A DNA stretch of 64,000 bases, from positions 868,001 to 932,000 of the forward strand of contig JBCAMK010000001.1 of assembly GCA_038503065.1 (NCBI GenBank), given 5' to 3'. Under the pieces are notes generated by a model. The model was not told the origin of the DNA, searched no databases, and saw only the letters and a list, made by a program, of their open reading frames with translations. This stretch comes from Paragyromitra xinjiangensis (Eukaryota > Ascomycota > Pezizomycetes > Pezizales > Discinaceae). A program made the position numbers and the translations under genes. Below are positions 11,868 through 25,444 of the stretch, in pieces. The first letter of the stretch is position 1, and the number at the start of each line of letters is the position of its first letter.

Positions 11868-13650
11868 ATGTCACAGAGCAGTACTGAGTCCTCCTCCTCC
11901 ATCCCACCATCCTCTCAGGTCCCTCCGTCGTCATCTATGGACTATTACGAAACCCCCCAAAGGCACCATCTTCATCACCCTTCAACTCCAAACGCCCAGA
12001 TGTCTATCCACACTGCTACTTTAAATCCTCCTCCATTATTGAGTCATTCAAGTACGCTTTCACAGGCTTCAACGGCCGCGTACTCGATTCGCGACTCCCC
12101 AGATATAGATGAGCGCCCTTCGTCGCCATATTCTTCTCGCGATTCACCCCCACCATCTATAATAATGTCAACCGCGAATACGCCCATCGTGCCTCCGTCT
12201 GGCGCGAATCCTCAATATAACCCGTTTCCTGGAAGTCCATCCATTGCCGCGTCGACCGCGGGGTCCAAGCGGACTGCGTCGGGCACAGTCAAGAACACGT
12301 TCCCTAATAGCGCGTCATCTGTTCCAAACTCGCCTGCCCCGCCAGTAACACCAAGGTTCGCGAGGATGCACACGGGAATTGATGCTAGTCCAAAGAACGT
12401 TTCACAGGTGTGTGTCTGAAAGGCAATTTTGACGATCCCCGTTTCTTCACATGGGTCTGTTTTTTGCAGTTTTTGCGGCGGGGTCATTTTCCTTACACAA
12501 TGTGTTTTTCGTGATGGTTTAGATATCCACGCAGCTTCGAACACGCTTGACGTACGCTCTGCTTAAACTCGAAAACAACTGGACCTCCGAGTCCCTCGAC
12601 CAAGTGGAAGCGCGTATATCACAAGGGCAGCACCCCACTTCACCTTCTCCACGCGTCCATATAAAACGTGAACCTAGTGCCGGGGATGAGCATGGCTCTG
12701 CATTTGACACTATCAGACGACACACGAGAACTAGCAGTGAGCCGAATACCGCGCATCCGCTCGGTGCGGGGGGTGGGGCTAACAGAACATATGAATCTTT
12801 CTGGCGGGATCAGGAAGCCAATCCTATACGCGCGAAAATACTTCAAGCCAAAGCCGCATCTCAGGCATTAGGAACTTCTACAAACACCAATGTGATTCAT
12901 GCTTCAGCTCCAATGTCCCATGCGGCCCACAGAGGCGGGCTACAGCCCCCCGCACAGATTATACCAGATCGTGATCGACGTTCATATTACAATCCTCCAC
13001 GACATCCCCCAACATTAACACCTAGTGGAAGTAACTTAAGTACATATAGTAACTACTCAACAGCTTCTTCGGCATCAATGGTAGCGAATACACCCCCACC
13101 AGCAGGGGCTGCGGCACAAAGGACAATGGAACAGGATGCAGTAGAAAGTTTAATGTTTCTATCATCGCCCGGTAACTCCCGTCCTTCATCTCAACAGACC
13201 ATTTCTTCAGTACATACATCACAGCATTCACAACCCCCCGTGGCAACCTTCCATCCTTCCCCTTCATCATCACAACAAAACCCCTCACGTGTAAGACACA
13301 ATTACGCGCGTAACGCGACCACGTGGCCACGCGACAGACCACGCCATAAACAAGCTAGGACGGGGTTAGAAGGACTAGGGGTTGCGATTGGTGGGGGTGT
13401 ACAGGAAGAAGATGATGCGACGGATGAGGAGACTGGGCCAGATTCGGTGAATGCAAGGGTTAGAGAAGGGGGGAAAGGGGGGAAATTTGATGATATCAGT
13501 CCGACGGAGAGAGCTGCACGGCAGAGAGGGGAGACGGTAGGCATGTCATCAAGAACGATTCACGGCGGTGGGGGAAGAGCTAGAATGGGAGGAGGACCTA
13601 GTGCACAGTCGCCTGGGGTCCGGGGAGTTGCGGGGGTGGGGGGGTATTAA
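11868..13650 (+). CDS. Whi5/Nrm1-type G1/S transcriptional repressor
   Basis: Two exons (11868-12407 and 12523-13650) give 555 residues. The protein is Ser/Pro/Thr-rich and largely disordered, with many SP/TP sites suitable for cyclin-dependent kinase control. Residues ~185-200 (LRTRLTYALLKLENNW) resemble the short conserved Whi5/Nrm1 helix. Residues ~385-397 (DAVESLMFLSSPG) match the GTB motif by which Whi5 and Nrm1 bind the SBF/MBF factors that drive G1/S genes. An SP-rich N-terminus and Gly/Arg-rich tail complete it. Filamentous fungi usually have one such protein, so I cannot say whether it acts more like Whi5 or Nrm1. The start is the first ATG after a C-rich leader. The family call rests on two short motifs. 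Confidence 0.75.
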
Positions 13651-16223
13651 ACGTGGAGTAGAGTCGAACGAAAAGGGTGTTTTTTTACGCATTCACTTGT
13701 TTATTTTGGAGACTTCATGAATAGGGTACTAGGGAAATTTTTAGGTTGTGCGGGATTGTGGGCGGCGTGAGGGGGTGCATTTACATTCTACTTACAATGA
13801 TCCTATTCATTTTTTTTCTTTATACTTGGGGGTTGCTTGTAGGTGGGGAAATTTGGGAATAGTTGGAACATGGGGAGTTTAACGGGATGCAAATTGGCGT
13901 GTCCGGGATTTTACACTAAGTAATCTGTTTGTGGGCGTGTTTGTGGGATTTCTTCTCTCTTTCTCTTTCCTTTTTTTAGCCTTCTTTTATGCTTTTCTTA
14001 CTTCTACTTCATGTTTCTTCTTGTCACGTTCTTCTTCCCTTACTTCTACTGTATGGTTTGAATATCCCGACATTTCCTCTCCCTTAGTCCGTATGCGCCC
14101 GTAGGCTCTTTCATTTTCTCCTCTATTGTTCAAGTAACGTGGCTGGGGACGACTGATGACTAAATTTGACGACATGTTCATAAAGTATTTTAATGAAGGT
14201 GTGTGAGTTACGAGAACAGCTTATTTTTTCTTTTCTTGGTGTTGATAGTTTTTGTTGTGGGAGCAGTTATTACTAGTTTGGAAATGTTGATTTAAGCTGG
14301 TTGGTTGAAGGTGCAGTTTGTGATAGAAAGATGTGTTTTTTTTTTTATATAGCGACCGTTATATACTACTGTCGCTTGCCGTCTCACGTTCCCTCAGTGA
14401 CGCGCGTACGGAAACCCACCCGACGTCCGACTAGTTCGGCCCAATCCGATGTAAGCACCTGATCTTGGATCTGCAGCGGCTTGGGATTGTGGCTGGAGTG
14501 GGAAGTGGGGGGTAGATTTGTGCGAGTGATATACTGTGATTTGGATCTGGCGTGATTGGTTGTGCTTGAGGGTTGTAAAATGGCTGGTGGGTGCGGGAAG
14601 GTATTTGGGGATTGGTGGGGTTTGTGTAGTGGTGTGTTTAGCTTTAGTTTGGGAGGTGTTTGTTATCTGTGCTGTTGTTTGTGGGGATTGAACATAGTAG
14701 GGGATTGCGCACTACCTTTCCTCTCTTGGTTCTCGTATGGTGGGCGTCTACTCTACTTATCTAGCTGGTTGCGTCTTCCACGATAAGCTGGGCGGCTAGG
14801 AAATACCTCAAACATAGGCGTCACTAGGATAGTCCAAGTCATGATTATGCTAGGGCTTTTCTGGGCTTTACGGCATGGGATGTCTAGTTCATACCAGCCG
14901 CGTCCTAGAGTGTCCCGTATTGGTACTATCATATTCCTTGAGTTTTCTTACGAGAATTATTGACGAGTATCACACATGACTGATAGCATGGACTGAATGA
15001 AGGCTTGTGTTAGCAATTTTGAGAACTACATGTATGTCTCCGTTCCTACCAACGATATGCAATAATTACTAAGGGACATAAATTCTAATAATACTTCTAT
15101 CTAATGCAAGGCTACTTTGGCCCTGTTCTATCACGGCTAGGAAAGATAAAAGCCTGTATCCATATTCGAAGCGTAGAATACGTTTTAGAGGGATGAGTCT
15201 GCAAGAGGACCTAGCTGGAGAGATCCCATCCCATCTTAACTTTGTACTGGGATAGCCTATATCATCGGGGAGGGGGTTAAGTTAGATGGATAACGTTGGA
15301 TCTCTTTCGTCCTATCACTTATAGTTGCTGCAATCATGAAATCTTACTCGCACGAAATGCAACCAATTATTGAAGACGCTAATTTCTAGTAGGCTTTTAA
15401 GTGGCTACTTTTGTACGTCACCCACTTGGGTTCGTTCGGTCTCATATCCTGGCTGGATACTTTAATCTGTAGTGTTTGAGTCAATATAAATGAGGATTGA
15501 CAAGTAATAGATCTGCGGACTAGAGCTCCCTACTGGTAAAGATGTGAGAATTTCCACCTATGGCAAAATGCTTCGGCAGGTATCGACATACGAGACGGCC
15601 TAACAGAGTATCAAAACTTATGTAAAGGGCTTTGAATATAACCATCAGTACCCACTAAACAATACTGTTCTGCTACCAAGAACCTCTCTATCAAATCTCC
15701 TATCAATAACCCGAAACCCGAAACCCGCCATCTCACCAATCACTAACCAACCTAATCCCCCGGTTCAAGAAGCCAGACCTAACACACCCTCACGTTATAG
15801 ACCCAGCTTCACACACTAAGAACAACGTCATAATTTTCGCCTCTTCTGAACGGACACACATCCATATCATACCCCTACATACAAACCCCCACCTCTCACT
15901 CAAAAACATGCACAACCAATCATTGCACCTCTACCTCCACTTCACCTTCGGAAGGAAAAAAACACGCTTATATGCTCGGGCTAACACTCCAATTACCGCA
16001 TCACTCAAAAACCACATACATGTGAATACGGAACTAAGAAAAACCACAAATTAATAACAAGAAAAAGAGGAAGAAAAAAGACCAAACAACCCCTATCTTA
16101 AACACCCCTCCCCACAGGGGGGATTGTGGAAAAAAAAGGAAACCAAATCATCCAAATACAGTTACAATCCATCCGAATTTTTTTTTCTTTCCCACTACGA
16201 TATAGAGTTCGACCAGATGCTAA
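13651..16223. other. 2.6-kb intergenic region
   Basis: Contains the 3' end of the Whi5/Nrm1-like gene and, on the other side, the 3' UTR of the minus-strand RBM26-like gene (A/C-rich from about 15650 on). The stretch 13700-14800 is strikingly G/T-rich on the plus strand. One TACATGTA lies at 15027-15034. A short tandem CCCGAAA repeat occurs near 15711-15728. No gene seen. Confidence 0.45.
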
Positions 16224-18887
16224 CTACTCCCACCTTTCCTGATCATCATCTGCGAGGTCATAAGAATCATCATCCATCCTATGATCACCGCCTGGTGCGG
16301 TCGTCTGGTGATCGTCCCCGCCTTCCATCTTGGCGTCTAGTCCGTCGTTGTCCAGTTTAACGTATGGAGTAGGTGCGGCGCTGCCGGGGGTGGTGTACCA
16401 TGATAGCGTGACGGTGCCGACGTCTGGTATTTCATTGCCTGTGAATACAAACTGTAGAGAAAGTAGATTAGTAGGTGTTAAGATCTTCGGAGTATAGAGG
16501 ACGAACCTGCTCAGCCGTCCGCCGGTCTTTGAAGGTAATAATCTGTGTATCGTCTTTATCAGGATGCGGTTCAATCCCCTCGACCTCAAGCCCGGTGTTC
16601 TATTCCAGTCAGCGTCTACTCTACTCTCTGTAGCACAACTAAACTCACCATTAGATAATGCCTGAAATCTTCATCCTTCTCCTTCAAATCCGGCGCACTA
16701 ATCGCCACCTTCTTCGGTCGATTATCTAGTTTCAACGTGCCACCCCGTCCCCTCACCGCTGGGAACCCTCCGCGCCCTCTGTACGTGTTATAGGGACTAT
16801 ACGGTGCGCCTCTCCCCCTAGGAACATACGCGCCGCGGCCTCTCGGTGCGAACCTGCCTCTGCCTCTCCCCCGTCCTCTAAATCCCGCAAGATCAAACTC
16901 CTCTCCCGTATTCCCTTCAATTCCTAATGCTCTCGCCTCCGCCTCCAACGCCTCAAGTTGTGCCTTCAGCGCAGCCGTCATAGCCTCATCCTTCGGTTTC
17001 CCCGCATCCCCATTGCTAGCCGGTGGCGAAGCGCTCGTGCCTTCCTCCATCTTAACCGGGGGCGGAGATGCAGAAGATGCGGTCGCCTTCCCGGCAAGTT
17101 TCCTGTTTATCTTCTCCATGAGTTTCCGCTTCTCCTCCATCTGGGCTTTCAGCAGCTCCTCTGAGCGTTTTTCGAGCTCTTTCGCCGTCTCCTCGTTTGC
17201 TTTTTTGCGTGCCAGCTTCGTCTCGTACGCTTTCTGGGCTTCCTCCTGCCGCCGCTTGAATTCTTCCATGTCAATTTGGTCGTCTTCGCCGTTGCGGTCT
17301 GCGGGTTCAGCGGAGGCAGAGAGTCTAGCAGTGCCGTTATGGTTAACTAGGCTGCTAGGGTCGGACTTGTACCAGAAGACTTTGACGAAGCGGTTGTCGA
17401 ATATGGGTGCGGGGGAGTCGTAGGCCTTTTTAGCCATGCTCCAGCGTTCGAAGGTTACGGTAGCGAGGCGCCTAATAGGTTGAACTTCGACGGCGGTGAC
17501 GGTGCCGAAGGTAGTGAAGAACTCGCGGATTGCGGGCTCGGTGAGTTTGTCGTCGGGGATGTGTTCTACCACGAGCGTCATGTTGGTGCGGTCATGACTG
17601 GGTCCCATTCCGGAGATGTCGGAACGGTTTCCACGACCACCTCTGCCGCCTCGTCCGCCGCGGGGGGTACGGTCGTTGCGTGGGGGGCGGTCTGATTGTT
17701 TTGAGGAATCAGTGGGGGCGAAGAGTTGTGAGTTATTCGGGTCGTATTCTGTAGCTTGATTAGTTTTGGGTGCCCCAAGAGCTGCTGAGATAGATAGCCT
17801 ACCGTCTGTAGCAGCGGGTTCTTGCCCAGGGACTACAATATGGTCCATGCCGTGCTCATAGGGACACATATCCCCCTTCATACAAAACCCCTTCTCATCG
17901 TAATCCTTACACCTCTCACCAATCTTCTTCACTATCTTCTTCTCCTCGCCTGCCTTCATCCCGGGCACGCCACCCATTACAGGCGGGAACCCCCATGTCG
18001 CTGCCTGCGCTGCCAGGAACGCCGCCATGGGATCGTTCGGGTTAGGGACAGCCCACGGGAATCCCGGCGGCGGCGGCATCTGCGGCATCCCAAACGACAT
18101 AGTTGGCGGGGGAACAAAATGATTCTCAGGCGCAGGTTGCTGTTGTGGGTGCGAATTCTGGTGTGGGAATCCTCCACGAGCCGCGCCCGCATCCCCGCGC
18201 GCCCACCTTCCAGGTCCTGCGGCGCCACCACGCCGCTGTGCCTTGAACCCGCGACTACTGTTGGTGGAACTGTAATGGCTGTCTTGACTCCTGCCGCCGT
18301 CTCTGTCGCGGTCAAAATAGGAACGTTTCTGTCCGCGAGATTCACGGTCGTCTCGTTCTTTGCGGTATTCGGCGGGGACGGATGATTCTCGTTCTGGGGG
18401 TGGCGCGGAGGGGGTTGGGGTTGGAGGGATGACTGGGACACCGGCAGATCCAGCGAGGGTGCTGTTGACGGAGATGAAGCTTTTTGTTTTTAGGGCGAGG
18501 AAAACATCATTAACGAATTGCTCCGTGTCTAGAACATAACATGTTAGCGAGAGAATAGATCGGGGGTGAAGCAGGGGGGTGGGGATCAAGTACGTTCGCG
18601 CAGGAAATCATCGAGTTGTTCTATACACAGCTTCTTAACCTCATCATCGACCTGATCGTGCCGTAGCAGAGCCAAAACGTAGTCGGCGAGCACGTCCGAG
18701 TCCGCATCAGAGCTGTAGACACCCCTCAATCAGCTCTCTTCTTGGGGCATTCCATCTAATTGACCCATCGCCTCACCTCCGGCAGCAGCCGGAGGATGAA
18801 AGGAGGGGGGGGTAGAACATACATATCCTCTAGTCGCTTCACGATCCACTTCTTCAGCAAAGCAGCATCCCCATCGTCGAACAACAT
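16224..18887 (-). CDS. RBM26/RBM27-like RNA-binding protein (S. pombe Rmn1 family)
   Basis: Five exons on the minus strand (18887-18823, 18712-18594, 18528-16649, 16599-16507, 16451-16224) give 794 residues. In order: an N-terminal PWI-like helical domain (1-~80, LKKWIVKRLED through EQFVNDVFLALK); a disordered Arg/Pro-rich part; a CCCH zinc finger (~267-286, CKDYDEKGFCMKGDMC then H); an RRM (~376-447); a charged coiled coil (~480-540); an RGG-rich stretch; and a second RRM-like domain assembled over exons 3-5, with an acidic tail. This order matches human RBM26/27 and fission-yeast Rmn1, partners of nuclear RNA surveillance (PAXT/MTREC). The fourth intron uses a GTTCGT donor. The start ATG opens directly into the PWI domain. 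Function is by family only. Confidence 0.85.
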
Positions 18888-21800
18888 GATAGCGCACTTC
18901 CGAGCGTAGGCGTCAGGCAATCACGAGGCAACAAAGGACAAGGGGGGAAGACTGGATGAAGGGTGGGAAGGGACGAGTGGCTGACGAGGGGAGGATGGGA
19001 TGGGATGGATAGAGCGCGTGTTTTATAGAGAAGGAGAAACGGTTTCCTTTTCCTAGGGACGGAGGGATGTGGTGGTGGAGGTGAAGGTGGAGGCGGAGGA
19101 GGATGTTTGAGACAGTTCAGAGTGGTTGGCTGGTTTAGGGATGTTTCTTTAACTCTTTGGTTTTTTTTTCATCCTCGGGTCTCGCTCGAGTGAGAGAAAG
19201 GTGCCAAGACATGATCGCTCGCGTCTGGATGTCAACACCACGCGATTCATTCTAAAGTCTGCGACGAGTGGCTATTTTATTGGTATTTTATCGTATATTT
19301 CTGTAATGAGAGGTTTTTTCTCGTAGAGAGGTCTGTAATCCCCGGAATACACAAATTGCTGGAAACATTGTGTCGGTGCTAATGACGTAGGATACTCAAC
19401 AGATCAATATGACAACCCTTAACCAGAATAGTAAAACCTGCAGGGGCTACGAAATGCGTGTTTAATTATGGTGTGGATAATATCCTATATCTGTTATATG
19501 GCATGGAGTGACATCCTAATGTAGCAAGCAACCGCCTCGTCATTCTCGTACGTTCCCTCCTAGTTCACCAACATATGTCGAGAGTCAAGGTATCCTTGGA
19601 CTGTGCAGATAGTCATATCAATAAGGTGTTCGACTCCCATGGGGTCGTTAATATATATTCTTACAGAGAGTTGTGGGATAACAAAGACCACTAGATCTGC
19701 TGCTAAACCCTAGGTAGAGCCTAAGGAATGGCCTACTAATGGTCATAAGTCAACCAACCTTAGCCACTAGAGTTTGTCCACAGATAATCGACTACGCTCG
19801 AGATATAACAAATACCATATTTCTACTCTCTGCCTAAAGCGTAGCCAAGGCCGAGTACTCCCTTCAAGATGGGCTTTTGCTGAAGGCTGAGGTACGACAC
19901 CGCAGACTGCGAGTGACATCTTGTGACTAGTGACAAGCCTATCTACGACTACGAAATTAGGTAGAGGTTGGTTCTGTTTTCAGAAATATTTTGTATTGGC
20001 CTTCTAACGGCGTAAAGTGAACTACATGTAGTACTTAGTAAGGGCAATTGTTACGTATAGTCTTTCTCATGAATCACTAGGTACATACAGACAGTTGAAC
20101 AAAGGAATTAGACGGATCGAGGACCAGGATTGGGCTAGGGCGCCTGGAAATGCGGATATTGCATGTACTTACATGTACCCACGGTTCTTCTTCCCATTCT
20201 ATCCCTCCACAATATTACATGTACTTGTACTTCTATTCACTCACTCACAGCACGACTACATGTATCCCATGACCTCTCTAACATCAGCTGATGCAAAATC
20301 TATCAGCCTCATCATAATCGATCACTCGGTAACAGCAGTGACTATTACAGGATAGTCCTCTAAATCCCAACCCCCACCGGCTCGACATGCCCTCCTAGCT
20401 CAATAAATAACTCTCATTAATCCCATCTAGCAAACCCACAGGAACAACCCCAACTAAACATGGAGACCAATCCTCAAAGGTAAGTCTACACCCCACAATC
20501 CAATCTAATACCAACAAACACCTAGAAATGTCCGGAAACGATAAATTTAGTAGCTGGCTAAAAAATTATTTTCCAGCAGTTGCACAGGTAGTTACCCCCG
20601 AGTATCCCTCTTCCCATCATCGGCTTTTACCTTTGTCCCCTCTGTCCTCCTCTGCCTGGCTACATATCCCATCCTCGCCAGCTACCGCTGTCCCATCTAC
20701 ACCACCAGCAAAGCGCGAAGACCACCAGCATCGCCACGCGGGTATTCGCTCTTGAGAGCAACTACGTCGGCCTCTACATTAGCAGCACTCACTCGCTGCC
20801 CTCTTAAGCTTCTCATCGCCCTGTCAGGGCGTGCCATGATCTAATAGGATATGGCGACTAGCTAAGCCTGTGGCTCTCATTTATGTGAGCCACGCATATG
20901 TAGCACTGTATCCCTTCGCGTTTTCAAGGTAGGGGCTAAATGGGAAGCTAGCCGCAAACTGAAGCACGGTCTTCGACCTAGACAGGTTCGGACTTTGTCA
21001 CCCTTTTTGGACCCTAACTTGCCACGGTTGTGGCTCAAATACCTACTTCTTCAGGGTTAGGCCTTGCAAATCACCACGTCGGTTTTGCTTCAAAGTACAG
21101 TGAAAACCGGGCACCAACCAAGGGATAGATATTGCTATATGAAAGTTCGTATATAGGATGGAATAGCATCTCTCTCCTCTTCAAAGCATCACATTGTTAT
21201 CGTGACGGGGCGCAATGCCTTGTGGGAGCTGACGCAGCGCATTTTTGCGTGTCAAGATTGGAGAAGGAACTCAGAAATTGAACGGGTCTCGGATGAGCTA
21301 CTTGTTAGAGAGTTTGGGTAAGTGGCCGAGATGTGTGATATGGGACGGGCGCTGATGGCTTGGGGAAGATTGTTTTGACGGACTTTCGTGGCTTGGTGTT
21401 TATCTCCCGTATCCTGGTACTTATTTGTTATGTTATGTTAGCTATTATGAATCATCATTTGTTTTGTCACTTTTAACTGCTTCCTCATTGCTCTCCTATG
21501 TTATGGCTATGGCCATGGCTCTTTCTCTACATCCGAATAGCAACGCTAGAAAATCCCGTATCATGGGTGAGAATTAATACATGTATCCTTACATGCCCAT
21601 GATAGGTCAATGGTCTACCCAATGTGTGATAGATACTCCGTTAGAGTACCAACCTACCCTCAGATCTAGCAGCGAGGTATTCGCTGGACTCGTTTACTCT
21701 GAAACGACCGCACCTAAGCGCACCGTCGAGTGCTTTCCGGTGATGCGGCATACCCCTGGCATCGATCGATTAGCCGAGTCAGCCGAAGCAATAAAGACCC

Positions 21801-21888
21801 GAGTACATCATACCCAGCTCGCCACTTCTTCCCCGGACCTCAACAGCTCCCACGAACCCCAACAACAGCATCACCACCACCACAGGTC
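18888..21888. other. 3-kb divergent intergenic region
   Basis: Lies between the start of the minus-strand RBM26-like gene and the start of the plus-strand kinase gene. It holds five TACATGTA octamers (20023, 20170, 20216, 20257, 21578). A possible tiny exon begins at ATG 20528 (20 codons up to a GTAGTT donor), but I found no frame-keeping partner exon that looks like a known protein, so I do not call a gene. Otherwise nothing recognisable. Confidence 0.4.
20170..20264. repeat. cluster of three TACATGTA palindromes
   Basis: Exact TACATGTA at 20170-20177, 20216-20223 and 20257-20264, with several flanking GTACTT decamer-like pieces. It is part of a window-wide excess of this octamer (see findings). 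Role unknown; it could be a binding site or a repeat seed. Confidence 0.6.
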
Positions 21889-23255
21889 ATGAATCTGGTG
21901 AGCTCAAGATCAGTATTACCCCGTTCACTCCGACTCCTTTCTCTCTCTCGTCGTTCTCTCACGACTACCCCCATCGCTGCTCCAGATGGCTACACCGCCT
22001 CCACTGACGAGATTGCTCGTCTGGCTGCAAACCCCCTGAAGCCATTGACTCTACGGGATCTTGTCCGGTACGTCCTACTTCCCTCCTACAGATTGCGTTT
22101 ACAAAACTGACAATCTCCAGCTTCGGACGTCCACCACTCTCCCCCCAAGCTCTCCTCGCTTCCGCCCGCTTCACGAGAGAATTCCTCCCCATCCGCCTCT
22201 GCAGACGCATAGTAGCCCTCCGCAACCTCCCCTTCATAATCGTCTCCAACTCGCACGTATCCAGCATCTATGACAACTACCAACAATCCCTCCGCACCGT
22301 CCAATCCTTCCCTCCCTCCCACCCCAACACCCTCGCCGAAGAAGTAGCCTTCACCGAAATGCTCATCGACATAGTAAAAGCCCACTCTAACACCATCCCT
22401 GTTCTCGCCAGAGGCTTCCTCGAATGCCGCCGCTACATCTCACCCATTGAAGCCACCAAATTCCTCGACCACCACCTCCGCGCCCGCATCGGCACCCGTC
22501 TTATGGCCGAACAACACATTGCGCTCCACCTCGCCTCCACCCAGAGCCCATTCTCAAACAACAATCCCCTCGACTACGACGGCAGCTCAAGCTCAGACAC
22601 CTACATCGGTACCATCGACACCGCCCTCCAACCAGCCCACATCATCGAATCATGCGGTTCATTCGTCGGCGACATCTGCGAACTCCGCTACGGTGTCCGT
22701 CCGCAACTCAAAATCGACGGCGACCCGGAGGTACGCTTCCCATACATCCCTGTTCACCTCGAATACATCATTACCGAGCTCCTCAAGAACGCCTTCCGCG
22801 CGACAGTAGAAGCCGGCTCCACAGTGCCAATCATTGTCACCATTGCCGCAGCTCCAGAATCAGAAGGCATCACGATCCGGATTCGGGATCAGGGTGGTGG
22901 GATCGCGCCGGAGGATATTGGTCAAATCTGGAGCTATAGCTTCAGCACGTTTGATCAGGAGAAGAGTATGGCTGGGAGTAAGAGCGGGGCGCTCAGCTAC
23001 TCGAGTCCTGTGGACGATGACGCGTTAGGAAGATTTAATGAGGTTGTGGGGTCAGCGGAGGGGAGCTCGATTGCTGGGTTGGGGTATGGATTGCCGTTGA
23101 GTAGAGCGTATGCGGAGTACTTTGGTGGGAGTCTGCATGTGCAGAGTGCGTTTGGGTGGGGGACGGATGTGTATTTGAAATTGAAGGGTGTTGGGATTCA
23201 TGATTTTGGGGGCACGGGGATGGAGGGGTTGAGTGGGCATCATGATGATATATAG
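21889..23255 (+). CDS. mitochondrial pyruvate/branched-chain dehydrogenase kinase family
   Basis: Two exons (21889-22067, 22121-23255) give 437 residues. The first ~35 residues are Arg/Ser/Leu-rich without acids, a mitochondrial targeting sequence. The body has the helical PDK/BCKDK domain with FLDHHLRARIGTRLMAEQHIAL. It is followed by a GHKL ATPase domain: N box ELLKNAFRATVE, G1 box DQGGGI, and G2 box GYGLPLS near the C-terminus. Such kinases phosphorylate E1-alpha of pyruvate or branched-chain keto-acid dehydrogenase in the matrix and switch it off. Ascomycetes carry two paralogues (yeast Pkp1 and Pkp2); the sequence looks nearer Pkp1, but I cannot settle the substrate. An upstream in-frame ATG exists at 21730. 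I chose 21889 because the presequence starts there. Confidence 0.88.
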
Positions 23256-25041
23256 GGAGGGAGAAGTTGCATAGATTGATGGCGGCGTTTGGAGCGGACT
23301 TTTTTGTGAGGTTATGAAAGTATGTGTTGGATGATTATGGTGAATGACTGCGGTTCTATGCATATGAAAAAGTCATGGTTGGTGGATCAAAAGGTTTGTA
23401 ACATCAAGGTAATTTTTATAGTTCGGTATGATAGTTAAATAGCGAATGCACGACAATCGATCGTGTACGAGTGATAGGGCATGATTTAAAGTTATGATCT
23501 GGCATTATATTATCTGGTGGAATCTAGTTAGGGCTGGTGAGTGATGCATAGAACTACATGTAGTTAATACCCTGTGTTCTTGGGGATTTGGCATGGGTAA
23601 CATGGGACACTAGTACCTCTTACGCATGTTCCACACACTAGATAATACGATATCACCTCTCAGCTATGATCGACTGTTTCGATCGAAAATGTGGGATGTT
23701 TAGTGGTGAGATCGATATGCCGATATGAATCTTATCTCATCTCGGTGCTACACTAGCTCCGTGTTTCTGGCAATTACGTATGAGGGAGATCGGGTATTCT
23801 ACGAGAAACCTTCCGTTGGATCTCTGGTCACTGGTTCTTACCCGGACAATGTCTCTCCCCTGCGCCAACTTTTCGGACTTCCGTCGTCGTGTAGCTAGGT
23901 CAATTACTTATCCCCTAAATATAAACCCTGTAGGACATGTGCTGGTGGCATTCGCAACTTACTCCGCACTACCACTTGGCATTGGGAACTCCAGCAGCCT
24001 GTGACGTCGGCTTCAGTGCTGGTATCTACTTACGGGCGAGGCGCAAGGTTGGCTTGGCTGGTGACTTATTTTGCGTGTGCTTTTAGAAGTGACTTTAAGA
24101 TGGGATGTTCTAGTGTAGAGTACTACAATTGATGATATCTTCTACAGGGACATGTTTTTTTGAAATGACGTCTGGTGAATAGTGGTCATGAGCACGAGAT
24201 TGGGGTATGGAGGTGAGGCGTAGAGGGCTGGCTGATCGACAGATGGGATGTCTCGGGGCTTTTGGTTGTCGAACTGCGGATTCCTCAGATATCCCTGTTA
24301 TCTAGATGGGCTGGGTTCTGATAGCGAGGCAATGGTTAGTAGTAATCAGTGAGGTTTCGACGAAGGTACATGTAGGTACATGTACTTATAGTTAGAGATA
24401 GTTTAAAGCAGCGAGGACATGTGACAGCAGCCCAAGAACAATCATGCTCATTGGCTGGTGATCTTAGACCAGCATTCAAGCCTGAGTGCGAGGCTTGGAA
24501 TTGGGACAGCTTCTAGTTAGTTTGGCTCGACCCAGGCTCTAATCTCCAATCGATGCAATGCCTCCTCGGGACGGGAATTCACCACAAAGTTACGCGGCTA
24601 CCCCCGGTGTTGCGCCATTCCCAATTTGTAATACCCAACTAACCACCGAAGAGAGTCGAAACCTAAATCCAAAAATGAGGTTAGTCAACCAATCGATTGC
24701 GTCAGATTCTAGACCCTGCAGTAAGCTTGCGATAGAGCAGTCATGAGGGCGCAAACGAGGCAGAGCTCCGGAGCGGTTCTCTGCAGGGGCCGACGCATGT
24801 GGTGGGCAATCCGGCTCTCAGGACTCTTCCAAGATCACCACCTTGCAGGTTCAGCTTGGAGGTGCTTCCTGTATGAGGTGCTGGGCAGGCAGCAGCTACG
24901 TCATGACCCCGCCAAAAAAACAACTATAAAACCCCGCGTCTCTCTGTTTATCTTTACCCCTCTATCAACAACGATAGCAGAGAATCATCATCACAGTCAC
25001 CAAACACTTCCACAATCTTTCAGGAATCGACAGTATTAAAT
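23256..25041. other. 1.8-kb intergenic region
   Basis: Kinase 3' UTR followed by unassigned sequence and the promoter of the I9 inhibitor gene. TACATGTA occurs at 23555, and twice in tandem at 24367 and 24377. No coding frame is supported. Confidence 0.45.
24925..24931 (+). promoter_or_regulatory. TATA box of the I9 inhibitor gene
   Basis: TATAAAA, 111 bp upstream of the proposed start codon at 25042, preceded by an A-run and followed by a CT-rich stretch. Confidence 0.5.
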
Positions 25042-25444
25042 ATGGGGAGCTACATTGTATTATCCCTACTTTTTTGCTGCCAAACGTGTTGTTGCTTCTC
25101 GTTGCTGGGTGAAGCTGTTGCTTGCTACCCCGCAGTCGGCTAACTCAAAACGTAGGTTACATTTAAACCAGAAACCACCGATGCTGAAATCAAGAAGGCA
25201 AAGGACGATATTATCGCAAAGGGTGGATCTATTGAACACGAATACACGCTCATTAGAGGTTTTAGGTATGGCTATCCGTCCATTCCCCATATCCCAGGTT
25301 TCTTATCTACCGTTATTTATTTTGATACTAATACTCTTGCTCTCATTCAGTGCCATAATCCCCGATGGCCCAGCCATCACGGCACTCGAAAACAGCCCCC
25401 ATGTTGAGAACGTGGAGCGGGATCAAGTGGTGACGACTCAGTAG
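25042..25444 (+). CDS. PBI2: proteinase inhibitor I9 (Pbi2-like)
   Basis: Three exons: 25042-25056 (only 15 nt), 25156-25265 and 25351-25444. They join into a 72-residue protein starting MGSYIVTFKPETTD, with KDDIIAKGG in the middle and IRGFSAIIPD then HVENVERDQVV at the end. This is the complete inhibitor I9 fold without a protease attached, the same size as yeast Pbi2 (75 residues). Pbi2 inhibits vacuolar proteinase B and, with thioredoxin, helps vacuole fusion. The tiny first exon hides the gene from ORF scans. The VTFKP strand is rebuilt exactly across the first junction, which strongly supports the model. The cytosolic/vacuolar-surface location is by family. Confidence 0.9.

Noticed and set aside
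20462..20810. Possible small split gene: ATG at 20528, donor GTAGTT, acceptor before 20709
   Set aside because: Joined frames match no family, and the upstream candidate exon gives an early stop. Evidence is too weak.
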